The notes beneath the pieces are model-generated. The model was not told where the DNA came from, ran no database searches, and saw nothing but the letters and a program-made list of their open reading frames with translations. From Schwartzia sp. (in: firmicutes) (GTDB lineage: Bacteria; Bacillota; Negativicutes; Selenomonadales; Selenomonadaceae): a stretch of DNA of 24,245 nucleotides. A program made the translations under genes and the position numbers. The stretch covers positions 1-24,245 of the forward strand of contig JAILNL010000212.1 of assembly GCA_024691625.1 (NCBI GenBank), in the 5' to 3' direction. Below are positions 1 through 8,490 of the stretch, one piece after another (the stretch's first letter is position 1; every line of letters begins with the position of its first letter).

Positions 1-2
1 TG

Positions 3-1358
3 TTTGATATAAGCTTTGAACTTTCCTTTGCCGCGACAGCAGGGCTTTTATATATTGCTCCCTTGCTTCGGAAGCTGAAGGCGTTTGAAAGGATACCTGC
101 GTGGCTGTCGGGAAGTCTTGCGATTACGGTTTCCGCACAGCTTGCGGTGCTTCCGATTCTGGCCCGGTATTTTCATGTTGTTTCATTGAGCTCCCTTCTG
201 GCGAACCTTCTTGTTGTTCCTGTTCTTGAGATTATTATGGTAACGGCGCTTTTCGCGGGTATAGGGGCTGCTTTGCTGCCGCTGGCGGCACGTTTTATAT
301 TGGCAGCAGACAGTCTGCTTTTGGGGGCGGCATATGAAATGACAAGGGGGTTGGCTCAGCTGCCAATGAGTCAGGTATATCTTCCACCTGTAAGCTTTGG
401 CGCTGCAGCGGTCTATTATATGTGTCTTTGCTTTTTCCTGCAGACGGGAGAACGAAAGAATTATCTCAAGGAAATAATCGCAGGCAAGAGAGCGTTGGTT
501 TTAGCTGTGGTAATTTTTGCTTTTATGGCAGGGGAAGGAATAATGTACGCTTTCTGCCCCAATGAAATGAGCGTTCATTTTATTGATGTGGGGCAGGGAG
601 ATTCTGCATTAGTCATTACTCCGCACGGCAGGGCATTTATGATTGACACCGGAGGAAGCCGTGATGCCTCATTTGACATAGGCGCCAGAGTTGATGTTCC
701 GTATCTTTTGGAGCATGGAATAAAGCATCTTGATGCAATTTTTCTTACCCACGCACATGAGGATCATGCGTCGGGAGCGGGAGGGATTTTAAAAAAGATT
801 CCTGTGGATACGGTTGTTGCAGCAAACGAAGGTAAAGCAGTGTATCAGGCATCGATGCGGCTTTCCTCATCCGATATGGATAAAGCAGTATTTGCTTCAT
901 GGCCGGAAGGAACGGAAATGATTTTGGACGGAGTCCGTGTTGAGGTACTTTATGCTCCGAAGGGGGAAATATCGAAAAAAACGGGAAATGAACTGTCAAA
1001 TGTTTACAGAGTATCTTATGGAGATGCAAGCTTTTTGTTTACGGGAGACCTTTTGAAGGAAAATGAGAAAGAGCTTTTGAGGGCGCATGATGTCAGGAGC
1101 AGCGTGCTGAAGGTCGGTCATCACGGCTCAAAAACATCAAGCTCCGAAGAGTTTCTTGCTGCGGCTGCTCCTGAATGGGCAGTTATATCCGTGGGATATG
1201 AGAACAGCTTCGGCCATCCGTCGCAGGAAACGATGCAGGCGTTGGAGCGTCATGGAATAAAGGTATACAGAACTGACTGCAACGGTGCGGTGGTGTTCAA
1301 AACGGACGGAAAATCCATGCAGGTGCAGGCATATCGGAACGCGGAAAATGCCCTGTAG
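3..1358 (+). CDS. comEC: ComEC/Rec2 DNA uptake channel protein, C-terminal part (5' end outside window)
   Basis: The reading frame is open from the first bases of the window, so this is the 3' part of a longer gene; 451 codons are visible and the internal TTG at 63 is not the start. ComEC forms the inner-membrane channel that passes single-stranded DNA into the cell during transformation. The first residues (DISFELSFAATAGLL) match the competence-domain signature. Several membrane segments follow up to about base 570, then a metallo-beta-lactamase-like domain with DVGQGDS, DTGG, an intact HxHxDH metal motif (HAHEDH, codons 750-767) and VGHHGSKTSS. This is the standard domain order of long ComEC proteins, whose C-terminal domain is thought to be the nuclease that degrades the non-transported strand. 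ComEC often lies just upstream of holA; here two genes sit between them. The family call is secure; whether the cell is competent cannot be judged. Confidence 0.95.
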   Translation, partial: FDISFELSFAATAGLLYIAPLLRKLKAFERIPAWLSGSLAITVSAQLAVLPILARYFHVVSLSSLLANLLVVPVLEIIMVTALFAGIGAALLPLAARFILAADSLLLGAAYEMTRGLAQLPMSQVYLPPVSFGAAAVYYMCLCFFLQTGERKNYLKEIIAGKRALVLAVVIFAFMAGEGIMYAFCPNEMSVHFIDVGQGDSALVITPHGRAFMIDTGGSRDASFDIGARVDVPYLLEHGIKHLDAIFLTHAHEDHASGAGGILKKIPVDTVVAANEGKAVYQASMRLSSSDMDKAVFASWPEGTEMILDGVRVEVLYAPKGEISKKTGNELSNVYRVSYGDASFLFTGDLLKENEKELLRAHDVRSSVLKVGHHGSKTSSSEEFLAAAAPEWAVISVGYENSFGHPSQETMQALERHGIKVYRTDCNGAVVFKTDGKSMQVQAYRNAENAL

Positions 1359-1408
1359 GTTGTTCGAAAAATTGATGAATTTTAGTGATAATATTTATAT
1401 AAAACCGC

Positions 1409-1437
1409 TAGACATCTGTTTACCATTAAGATATGAT
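1409..1437 (+). promoter_or_regulatory. Sigma-A type promoter for the PAS/GGDEF gene
   Basis: TAGACA at 1409-1414, a 17-base spacer and TATGAT at 1432-1437 form a good sigma-A promoter. Transcription would start near 1444, downstream of the in-frame ATG at 1433, so the real start codon must be the later ATG at 1484. Confidence 0.6.
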
Positions 1438-1483
1438 TGTAGTGAGTATTGCTTTATGTAATGAATCCTACAGGAGGCAGAAT

Positions 1484-2743
1484 ATGTACCACGCTACGTC
1501 CCGGTTTTTCCTGGTCGACCTTACGCCGGTCTGGGAGAAGACCATGAAGGCTGTTGAGCCATTGGAAAGATTTACCCATGAATTTCAAATTTTTGACCAT
1601 GCCCCGCAGGAAATTCCGGATAATACAACTGCAGTTGTGTTCAGGTATTCCGGAGATTGTCTTCCTGAGGATATCCGAAAGCGGACAGACCCTTCCACGA
1701 GACTGATTGTTTGCACTGACGACCTTGGTACACTTTCAGATGCATCAATTGACGCGTTGGATGATATCTGGCCTGTGGAACCGACGGAGGCATTGGCGGA
1801 GTTCTTTGTGCAGCGCCTTTATGAATCCGTTAAAGCTGAAAAGGACGCATGGCTTACAAAGCAGTATCTTGATACAGCAATAAATACTTCACCGGATCTT
1901 ATCTGGTTCAAGGATAAAAAGGGTGCGCACCTTAAGGTCAATGATGCCTTCTGCCATATTGTCGGAAAATCACATGATGATATAGAAGGCCGCGGGCATT
2001 ATTACATTTGGGGCCTCACAAAGGAGCAGTACGAAAAAGGAGAATTTGTCTGCCTGGAGACTGAGGAAGAGGTTATGCGGAAGGGTGTTACATGTGTGTT
2101 TGACGAGCATGTAATGGATGCCGACAGCATCCGTCTTCTTCAGACGTATAAGACTCCTCTGTGGGATATTGACGGAACTATCATGGGTACGGTAGGAATT
2201 GCCCGTGACGTTACAAAGCTTAAGAGCTATGAAGCAGAGCTTCTCGCTGCGGCGCGCTCGGATGAGCTTACGGGACTTGCCAACCGCCGTTATTTCTATG
2301 AGTACATTGAGATGAACAGGGCAGATCAACTGCTCACAATAGGAAGAATAGACCTTTCGTATTTCAAACAGCTCAATGACACATACGGTGCTCAGGCAGG
2401 TGATAATGCGCTCATAGCAGTTGCCGGATTCCTGCGCGAGGTATTTTCTGAGGCGATTGTCTGCCGCTTCGGCGGAGGTGAATTCCTGCTTGCTTATATC
2501 GGAGAATGTCCGATAGAGAATCTTAAAGGGAAATTCCAAAAGGTACTTGAAAAAATCGGTGAATATTGCGAGAAGGATAAAAATCCGATTCTCCTTTCGG
2601 CTAATATGGGCATTACTAGTACGTCAGATCCGTCGCAGCCCATTGATGCTCTTATCCGCCAGTGTGATCTTGCACTTTATTTCACCCGCAACCTCGGAGA
2701 TGGGCAGTGCTGCGTATTCTCTGAAATCACAAACGCGGATTGA
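1484..2743 (+). CDS. PAS domain protein with degenerate GGDEF (GGGEF) domain
   Basis: The start is ATG 1484, with AGGAGG at 1472-1477; an in-frame ATG at 1433 overlaps the -10 box and is rejected. The product is 419 aa and has no membrane segment. Residues 1-120 resemble a receiver fold without a clear phospho-acceptor Asp (weak call). Residues about 128-250 are a PAS domain (SPDLIWFKDKKG, then VGIARDVT). From about 260 comes a GGDEF domain (SDELTGLANRRYF, NDTYGAQAGDNAL). The signature is GGGEF at residues 330-334 instead of GGD/EEF, so the acidic residue that binds metal and GTP is missing. The motif IDIDHFK reads IDLSYFK, and no RxxD inhibitory site precedes the signature. Family knowledge suggests it does not make cyclic di-GMP and may act as a sensor or nucleotide-binding effector. 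It has its own promoter and is monocistronic. Confidence 0.85.
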   Translation: MYHATSRFFLVDLTPVWEKTMKAVEPLERFTHEFQIFDHAPQEIPDNTTAVVFRYSGDCLPEDIRKRTDPSTRLIVCTDDLGTLSDASIDALDDIWPVEPTEALAEFFVQRLYESVKAEKDAWLTKQYLDTAINTSPDLIWFKDKKGAHLKVNDAFCHIVGKSHDDIEGRGHYYIWGLTKEQYEKGEFVCLETEEEVMRKGVTCVFDEHVMDADSIRLLQTYKTPLWDIDGTIMGTVGIARDVTKLKSYEAELLAAARSDELTGLANRRYFYEYIEMNRADQLLTIGRIDLSYFKQLNDTYGAQAGDNALIAVAGFLREVFSEAIVCRFGGGEFLLAYIGECPIENLKGKFQKVLEKIGEYCEKDKNPILLSANMGITSTSDPSQPIDALIRQCDLALYFTRNLGDGQCCVFSEITNAD

Positions 2744-2768
2744 TTCTTCGGGAAAAAATAAAGAATTG

Positions 2769-2801
2769 AAAAAGCACAGTCCTCCGAGAACTGTGCTTTT
2801 T
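2769..2801. terminator. Bidirectional intrinsic terminator
   Basis: A 12-bp perfect stem (AAAAAGCACAGT at 2769-2780 with its complement at 2790-2801) and a 9-base loop. The A-run on one side and T-run on the other let it work both for the PAS/GGDEF gene and for the converging larA. Confidence 0.85.
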
Positions 2802-2822
2802 CTTATGATGTTTGGAAGGAAA

Positions 2823-4113
2823 TTAGCCTTTGTAAAGAGGAACTGTGAGGCTGCCTGTAGGCATGAGGATTATGCTGTAGTCTTTGCCTACATATTCCTC
2901 AGCGAGCTTCAGTGCTTCGTCGACTTCATTGGCAGCGCCTGTAAAGAGCATATCCTTTGCCAACTGGCGGTCAAGGCTTGTGACGAGAATAAAATGTGCC
3001 TTCTGCATCAGACGGCTGACTGCGTATGCCTTGTTTGCACCGATGACGAAGTGGTCGGCAAGCTCTTTTTCTATAGCTTCAGGGGTTTTCAGACGGCGGA
3101 AGGTTTCTTCAAGGACCTTGCTGCCGCTGCCTTCCTCACAGTCTGCAAGAAGAACAACTACACCGCCTTCGCGTACGGCAAGTACGGAGTTGTCCATTGT
3201 TTTCTGCATCTGGTATACGTTGATATCCTTCGGATAGCCCGCCGCAGCTGACGATGACAACATCGGCTTTTTTCTCGATGGGGACGCCGTAAACTTCGTC
3301 AACGAATTTGCATGCTTCTTTGTGTGCTTCAACATAGTCGCCTGCGAACATTTTGAGGAAACGGTGCTCTGCATCGAGGATAGCGTTGAAAAGGAATACG
3401 TTGTGTCCGCGTTTCTTCATTGCATCGGACCAGAGCTTAACGCCCTCCATCTGGTCTTCGTAGACAGGGTTGCCTGTGGTCGCGCCAAGGCCCGCGTTAG
3501 GGTCCATCATGAAGCTGTGGTTATGGCGGATTGTTTCCATTGCAGCGCAGCCCGGAAGGACAGCCTTGCGTCCGCCGCCGTAGCCGCTGAAATAGTGATG
3601 AACAATAGTTCCTGTGAGAATTATATGGTCGCTGTTGCTTATGAGTTTGTTTATGAGAACAGGGGTAAAGCGGCTTGTCGTTCCGAAATATTCAAAGTCC
3701 TCAGGGATGCTGCAGTCACTGTTGAACATTTTTACACGGCCTGCAACCTCGGCACTGATACCCTCGACCATTTCTTCATGGGTCATGAGACGGTGGGAGC
3801 CGAGAGAAAAGACAACCTGAACGTTTTCATCGGGAACTCCGAGACGGTTAAGCTCGTTAAGGAGTACCGGCATGAAATCAAAGCTGTTGGCAACACGCGT
3901 AGGGTCATTGCAGATAAAGGTTACGGTGTCGCCGGGTTTAACCGTTTTATCAAGAGGAGGGCACCCAATAGGATTGCGGATTGCTTCGAGCACTGCTGCG
4001 GGAATATCCGTAAGAGGAGTTTTCTCCGGCATGCGGATTTCTTTAATGATACGGGATTCATCAACGGAAAAGGTTTTTTCTCCGCGCCCGTAGTGGAATG
4101 TATAGTCTTTCAT
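2823..4113 (-). pseudogene. larA: LarA-family lactate racemase-like protein, interrupted by a 1-nt frameshift
   Basis: LarA interconverts D- and L-lactate with a nickel pincer nucleotide cofactor; related proteins act on other 2-hydroxyacids. The start is ATG 4113, behind GGGAGG at 4121-4128. The first frame runs to residue about 291 (VVIVSCGG) and then goes off. The family sequence resumes in the next frame (GYPKDINVYQMQKTMDN) and continues to the stop at 2823. Removing one C from the CCC run at 3238-3240 (plus strand) restores 429 codons, the usual LarA length. The catalytic residues of Lactobacillus plantarum LarA (His108, His174, Lys184, His200) are all present at 107, 173, 183 and 199, the latter three in HHYFSGYGGGRK and RHNH. 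The clean state of both halves suggests a very recent mutation or a sequencing error. No larB, larC or larE maturation gene is in the window, and substrate cannot be told from sequence. Confidence 0.85.
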
Positions 4114-4449
4114 CTAAATACCTCCCTCAAAATGATAAATTGTAAATATCATACCTGATTATATTATACTGAATTTTGATTTGTGATGGAAGATTAATAT
4201 AAAAAATATTACATGAATTTTGGCTGCATGATAGTAGGAGTAAGTTTTGTCTTTGGCAAAACCGGAACGAAGGCGTTATAACTCGGTGGAAGACGTCCCC
4301 GTCCTCTGCAGATGGCGGAAAACAAATTTTTAACGGGTGGTGAGCATCTTTCCCGCCTCGTTGAAACGCTAATTGGAAGATTTTTCTTTTTTCAAAAGAA
4401 AAATGTGAACAACTGCGTTATAATGAAAATATGTGAAAGGAGACACTCC
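4114..4449. other. 336-bp intergenic region between divergent larA and holA
   Basis: No gene is seen. On the larA side there is GGGAGG (minus strand, 4121-4128) and a minus-strand TATAAT (4163-4168) without a convincing -35. From about 4241 the sequence is related to the repeat modules in front of dnaX (separate entry). An AT-rich 11-bp inverted repeat (4380-4390 with 4394-4404, loop TTC) and TATAAT at 4419-4424 come just before the holA ribosome binding site. Confidence 0.6.
4241..4424 (+). repeat. Diverged copy of the hairpin/promoter repeat, upstream of holA
   Basis: Bases 4241-4290 contain AAGTTTTGTCTTTGGCAAAA followed by CGTTATAACTCGGT. Bases 4357-4404 contain CCTCGTTGAAACGCT, a GGAAG and a short hairpin. 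The same blocks occur in the same order upstream of dnaX (12301-12370: GTTAGAACTCGGT, CCTCGTTGAAATGCT, GGAAGTTTTG, TTTTGGCAAAA). This copy has about 70 extra bases between the ACTCGGT and CCTCGTT blocks, with possible stems (GGCGGAAA 4314-4321 with TTTCCCGCC 4350-4358; GACG/CGTC near 4292-4303). It also offers a promoter: TTGGCA 4253-4258, 18-base spacer, TATAAC 4277-4282. The relation is by eye; copy borders are uncertain. Confidence 0.5.
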
Positions 4450-5514
4450 ATGAAGTACGGACAATTTCTGGCGGCACTGCGTAAGAACGGTGTAAAGCAC
4501 GTATATCTTCTCTCGGGAGAAGAACAATACTATATACGAAAAGCCGAGAAAGCGCTTTTGAATGTGCTGGTTCCGGAGGAAGCTGCACGGACGGAGTGTG
4601 TACAGATTTTTGACGGCGATCCTGCCGTTGAGGATTTGGTCGGGCTTATAGATACGATTCCATTCTTTGCTGAAAAAACCGTGCTGCTTATTCGCGGGAC
4701 ACAGCTTTTTCGGGAGAAAAAAGCAGATAAGGAAGAAACGGCTGAGGAAAAGAAATCTCGAAGCCGCAAAAAAACAGATCCGCTGGAGCGCTTAATGGAG
4801 CGTATAGCTTCTATGCCCGATGCCAGCTATGTAATCTTTGAAACCGCATCAAAAGCGGATAAAAGACGTAAGCTGTACAAGTTGGTGGAGCAGTCCGGTG
4901 CTGTCCTTGAAGCAGAACGTGAACGTGCCTGGACCGTTGATGAATGGCTGCGGGGAAAGCTGGCGGAAATACATAGAGAGCTGGACAGAGAGGCTCTGGC
5001 TTATTTTATGAATGCGGTCTCCATGATGCAGCCAATAGAGCTGGAATTTCTTGATGAGGAGCTCAATAAGCTGGCGCTTTCTACGGAAAACCGTGTGTTT
5101 ACAAAGAAGGATATTTCCCGGGTTTTTGCCAGTGTGCCTGAGGTATCGGGATTTGCAATGCTTGATGCCGTCAGTGCCAGGGATGTAAAGAAGGCCATGA
5201 TAATTCTTGAGAGACAGATTTCGGAGGGGACATATCTGCCTATACTTCTGTCAGGGCTTGCACGCCATGTAAGACAGCTCTGGCAGGCTAAGGATTTAAT
5301 GGCTCGGGGAGTCAGAGGCAGGGCGCTTGGGCAGCCCATGAATCTGAATCCTTATATTGCGGAGAAGTTGGGACAGGCGGCGAAAAGCTTTGACAATGCC
5401 CTGTTAAAAGATACATTTCTTTTTTTGTGCGATGCCGATTACAAACTCAAAACAGGACAGGGCGGAGAAGAGCTTTTGGAGGAAGCGGTTATTGCACTCT
5501 GCAGTAAAAAATAA
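4450..5514 (+). CDS. holA: DNA polymerase III delta subunit (clamp loader)
   Basis: The delta subunit is the wrench of the clamp loader: it binds the sliding clamp and opens it, working with gamma/tau (dnaX, also in this window) and delta prime. The start is ATG 4450, with AAAGGAGA at 4436-4443; the frame is open further upstream, but those residues do not look like HolA. The 354-aa product matches the usual length of about 340. Typical features are the N-terminal YLLSGEEQYYIRKAE, the region DTIPFFAEKTVLLIRG, and the C-terminal LLSGLARHVRQLWQAKDL and LFLCDADYKLKTGQG. A charged Lys/Glu/Arg-rich stretch at residues about 85-110 is an insertion within the N-terminal domain. The Walker A motif is absent, as expected for delta. 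The gene stands alone between two intergenic regions, with no rpsT directly downstream. Confidence 0.9.
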   Translation: MKYGQFLAALRKNGVKHVYLLSGEEQYYIRKAEKALLNVLVPEEAARTECVQIFDGDPAVEDLVGLIDTIPFFAEKTVLLIRGTQLFREKKADKEETAEEKKSRSRKKTDPLERLMERIASMPDASYVIFETASKADKRRKLYKLVEQSGAVLEAERERAWTVDEWLRGKLAEIHRELDREALAYFMNAVSMMQPIELEFLDEELNKLALSTENRVFTKKDISRVFASVPEVSGFAMLDAVSARDVKKAMIILERQISEGTYLPILLSGLARHVRQLWQAKDLMARGVRGRALGQPMNLNPYIAEKLGQAAKSFDNALLKDTFLFLCDADYKLKTGQGGEELLEEAVIALCSKK

Positions 5515-5533
5515 GCAAAGTTCAGTGCTTTTT
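5513..5533 (+). terminator. Weak possible terminator after holA
   Basis: AAGCA (5513-5517) pairs with TGCTT (5526-5530), followed by three more T. The stem is only 5 bp and overlaps the holA stop codon, so read-through into the two-component genes is likely. Confidence 0.25.
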
Positions 5534-5581
5534 CAGATGAATCGTGCAAAATACAGGTAATTTATTCAGGAGGGATATATT

Positions 5582-6256
5582 ATGCGTGTATTGCTTGCTG
5601 AGGATGACCCGAAGCTCGGAAAACTGATACAGTATATGTTGGAGCAGAACGATATTTCCGTGGAATGGGTGAAGCGCGGAGATGAAATTTACGATTATGC
5701 CACCTATGAAGAATATGATGTTCTTGTGCTTGACTGGATGATGCCGGGTGAGAGCGGCGTTGCTGCGTGCAAACGGCTTCGTGAGCACGGCTATGAGCGT
5801 GCAATTCTCATTTTGACGGCCCGTGATACTCTTGAGGACCGTGTTTCGGGACTTGATGCCGGCGCAGATGATTACCTCGTGAAGCCTTTTGAATTCGCTG
5901 AGCTTCTTGCCCGCCTGCGCGCCCTCGGACGCCGCAGCAATCAGAAGATTCAGCAGGATGTCGTGCAGATTGGCGAATTTACGCTGAACCGTACAGCGAA
6001 GGTCTTGAAAAAGGGAGATGCGGTTATTCAGCTTTCCCCGAGGGAATTTCAGATTTTTGACCTTTTGGCGCAGAATATCGGAATCGTTGTTCCGCGTGAA
6101 ATCATTCTTGACCGTATCTGGGGTCTTGAGTCAGAGGTCAGCTCCAACAACATAGACTCTTACGTTAAACTCATTCGCAAAAAGCTGGATCTCGGCGACG
6201 GAAAGACTATGATCCATACAATTCGCGGTGTGGGGTACAAGCTGGAAGCGGAGTGA
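5582..6256 (+). CDS. OmpR/PhoB-family response regulator
   Basis: This is a DNA-binding response regulator of 224 aa. The receiver domain spans residues 1-117 with the acidic pocket EDD (7-9), the phospho-acceptor Asp51 (VLDWMMPG), Thr79 (ILTARD) and Lys101 (LVKPF). The winged-helix effector domain at about 125-222 has the typical LSPREFQIFDLLAQN and ends in IRGVGYKLE. All conserved receiver residues are present, so it should be phosphorylated by the sensor kinase encoded 6 bases downstream. The start is ATG 5582, with AGGAGGG at 5568-5574. The target genes are not evident; the co-transcribed glycosyltransferase could be one. Confidence 0.95.
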   Translation: MRVLLAEDDPKLGKLIQYMLEQNDISVEWVKRGDEIYDYATYEEYDVLVLDWMMPGESGVAACKRLREHGYERAILILTARDTLEDRVSGLDAGADDYLVKPFEFAELLARLRALGRRSNQKIQQDVVQIGEFTLNRTAKVLKKGDAVIQLSPREFQIFDLLAQNIGIVVPREIILDRIWGLESEVSSNNIDSYVKLIRKKLDLGDGKTMIHTIRGVGYKLEAE

Positions 6257-6262
6257 ACCTGA

Positions 6263-7579
6263 ATGGCACTATCCGATAAGGTCTTTCGGCAGAGCCGAAA
6301 GCAGCTGACATTTTATTATTCGGTTATCATGGCGGTGTTCCTTATTGTGCTTGTTTTTCTTATGCATTTCTGCATGAAATGGGCAGTAACATCGGAACAG
6401 GCGCGGGAGCTTACGGAAACGGCGCAGAATGTTGCCTACGGGCAGAAGCTTCTTTTTGAACACCCGGAGATTGTACTTGACGACCGGTCCGAACTGAAAG
6501 GAAGTCAGGACCGGCTTTTTTTCTATGTGTTCGATAACGAAGGCCGTATGCTGAACTTTTCACGGTCGTCATTCCTGATTGAACCGTTCGTTCTTGACAT
6601 TATTGAGGACTGGAAGGACGATGAGCTCATGATTGGCGAGGTGACGGTCTTCACCCGGGAGATAAAGAAAAATACTGCCCGCGTTATGATGACCGCGCAT
6701 CCCATTGAGCTGTATGGAGAACGGCTCGGTATGGTGTATGTGGGAAAAGAAATTTCCGCGGTCTATCTTGGACTCAGAAAGGCTACGTGGACGCTGGCCG
6801 GAATCGCCGTTCTGGCGCTTATTATCTCCACAGGTATAGGCTATAATATGGCGGGGCGTGCGATTGTTCCTCTCAGTGAAGCGTATGAAAAGCAGAGACA
6901 GTTTGCGGCTGACGCGTCCCATGAGCTCAGAACCCCGCTTTCTGTTGTATTGGCATCAGCGGAGCTTCTGGACAATGATCCGTCTATCACGTCTCCTTTT
7001 TTGAAGCAGGTCATCGGAGATGTAAGGGATGAAGTAAAAAAGATGACAAAGCTCGTAAGCGATCTTCTTGTTGTCGCGCGAAGTGACAATCAGGCGCTTA
7101 AGCTTAAGGTCACGAAATTCGACCTTGGTGAAGTCATTGACCAGACCATGAGAAAGATGCAGCCGCTGGCTGAAAAGAAAAATATAAAACTTGAAAGAAC
7201 GGGAGAAAAATCTGTAGCAATCCGTGCTGATGAACAGAAGCTGAAGCAGCTTATTCTCATTTTCGTAGACAATGCTCTGAAATATACTCCGGAGGGAGGC
7301 GCGGTTTCCGTATGTCTGCGTACCCCTTCACCGACACGGGTGGCCTTTGATGTAAAGGACACAGGTATCGGAATTTCACCTGAGGATCAGCAAAAGGTAT
7401 TTGACCGTTTTTATCGGGTGGATAAGGCCCGCTCCCGTGAAATGGGAGGAAACGGGCTGGGACTTGCCATTGCGCAGGAAATTGTGCGGCTGCACAACGG
7501 TATAATAGACCTTAAGAGCCAGCAGGGGAAAGGAACTACCTTTACGGTGACGCTGCGCCGGGAAAGGAATGACGCATAA
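6263..7579 (+). CDS. Membrane sensor histidine kinase
   Basis: The 438-aa product is the partner of the upstream regulator (6-base gap). Topology: membrane segment 1 at about 16-40, an extracytoplasmic sensor region at about 41-173, membrane segment 2 at about 174-196, a short linker with little HAMP character, and then the kinase core. The H box is ASHELRTPLS with the phospho-acceptor His220, the N box is FVDNALKYTPEGG (Asn337), the G1 box is DTGIG (366-370) and the G2 box is GGNGLGL (395-401). All catalytic boxes are intact. The signal is unknown. The roughly 130-residue extracytoplasmic part has a PAS-like feel (YVFDNEGRMLNFS) but cannot be assigned firmly. Translation probably couples to the regulator, using the GGAAGCGGAG near its stop codon. 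Confidence 0.95.
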   Translation: MALSDKVFRQSRKQLTFYYSVIMAVFLIVLVFLMHFCMKWAVTSEQARELTETAQNVAYGQKLLFEHPEIVLDDRSELKGSQDRLFFYVFDNEGRMLNFSRSSFLIEPFVLDIIEDWKDDELMIGEVTVFTREIKKNTARVMMTAHPIELYGERLGMVYVGKEISAVYLGLRKATWTLAGIAVLALIISTGIGYNMAGRAIVPLSEAYEKQRQFAADASHELRTPLSVVLASAELLDNDPSITSPFLKQVIGDVRDEVKKMTKLVSDLLVVARSDNQALKLKVTKFDLGEVIDQTMRKMQPLAEKKNIKLERTGEKSVAIRADEQKLKQLILIFVDNALKYTPEGGAVSVCLRTPSPTRVAFDVKDTGIGISPEDQQKVFDRFYRVDKARSREMGGNGLGLAIAQEIVRLHNGIIDLKSQQGKGTTFTVTLRRERNDA

Positions 7580-8473
7580 ATGAAGCTTGTTTATATCAAC
7601 GGCGGACTTGGAAATCAGATGTTTCAGTATATGTTTTTTTACTGGCTGCAGCATCAGGTGAACGACGAATGTGTTCTGGATGATCTGGCTTTTTTCGGCA
7701 GCAGGGTGCCGCACAACGGATATGAGCTGGAGCGTATCTTCGGTATTCATGCGCCGCGCATGAGCGAACGGTTTGATAAGGAAACCTGGGACGGAATGGC
7801 ATGTGCCAGGGACGAGGAAGGCAAGAGCGTTCCGCAGATATTCAAGGACATGGGGCTTCCTCTTGCAGTCGTCCGCGAGCGTATGGTAAACAATCTGAAC
7901 TATGACGGAGACGTGCTTGAAACCAGAACGGAAACAGAGATACCTATTCCGTCCCGTGATGCGTATTTTCACGGCTATTGGCTGGGGGACGGGTTCTTCA
8001 GGTTTCACGAGAGAGAGCTTCGGGAGCTGTTCAGATTTCCTGCGCTCAGTCCGGCGGATAGAGAGATTGCGGAGCTTATCAATCTGAGCAGGGAATCAAC
8101 GGCGGTACATGTGCGCCGCGGAGATATGGCAGAGTTTGGCTGGTCGGCTCCGGCGGAGAAGTTCGCTGAACGTATCCGCTGGATGGAAGAGCACAGAAAT
8201 CCGCAGAGATATTTTCTCTTCTCCGATGATATCCCTTGGTGCAGGGAGCACGCGGCAGAGCTTGGACTTAATACTTTGGACGGCAGGCTTGTCGTTGTAG
8301 AGGGACATAATAAGGAAAATGCTTACATTGACATGCAGCTCATGTCACTCTGTGTGAACCGAATTTCTGACAGAAGCTCATTCAGCCTTTTGGCGGGATT
8401 CCTGTGCAGAAAGCCAAATGCCTGCAATATTTCAAGCTGGATGATGGCAAATGCGGAATTTGTCCCGCAGTAA
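7580..8473 (+). CDS. Glycosyltransferase family 11 protein (alpha-1,2-fucosyltransferase-like)
   Basis: GT11 enzymes transfer L-fucose from GDP-fucose, usually to galactose in an alpha-1,2 linkage, on surface glycans; the acceptor is unknown. The 297-aa product has the N-terminal GGLGNQMFQY (8-17), the donor-binding HVRRGD (177-182), the later RYFLFSDDIPWC and a C-terminal DRSSFSLLAGFL. The last block is more often STFSWWA, so this is a diverged member. Its ATG directly follows the TAA of the kinase gene, with GGAAAGGAAT upstream as ribosome binding site, so it belongs to the two-component operon. No other polysaccharide or GDP-fucose synthesis genes are in the window, which is unusual for GT11 genes. 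A terminator follows. The family call is firm; the sugar specificity is inferred. Confidence 0.85.
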   Translation: MKLVYINGGLGNQMFQYMFFYWLQHQVNDECVLDDLAFFGSRVPHNGYELERIFGIHAPRMSERFDKETWDGMACARDEEGKSVPQIFKDMGLPLAVVRERMVNNLNYDGDVLETRTETEIPIPSRDAYFHGYWLGDGFFRFHERELRELFRFPALSPADREIAELINLSRESTAVHVRRGDMAEFGWSAPAEKFAERIRWMEEHRNPQRYFLFSDDIPWCREHAAELGLNTLDGRLVVVEGHNKENAYIDMQLMSLCVNRISDRSSFSLLAGFLCRKPNACNISSWMMANAEFVPQ

Positions 8474-8490
8474 AAAATTTATAGAAAAAT

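Noticed and set aside
1368..1383. AAAATT-GATG-AATTTT hairpin after comEC
   Set aside because: An AT-only 6-bp stem without a T-tract is too weak to call a terminator.
1433..1483. Upstream ATG for the PAS/GGDEF gene
   Set aside because: It lies in the -10 box of a good promoter, and the ATG at 1484 has a perfect AGGAGG.
3322..4158. Plus-strand open frame of 278 codons opposite larA
   Set aside because: larA on the minus strand has clear family motifs and a ribosome binding site; this frame has neither.
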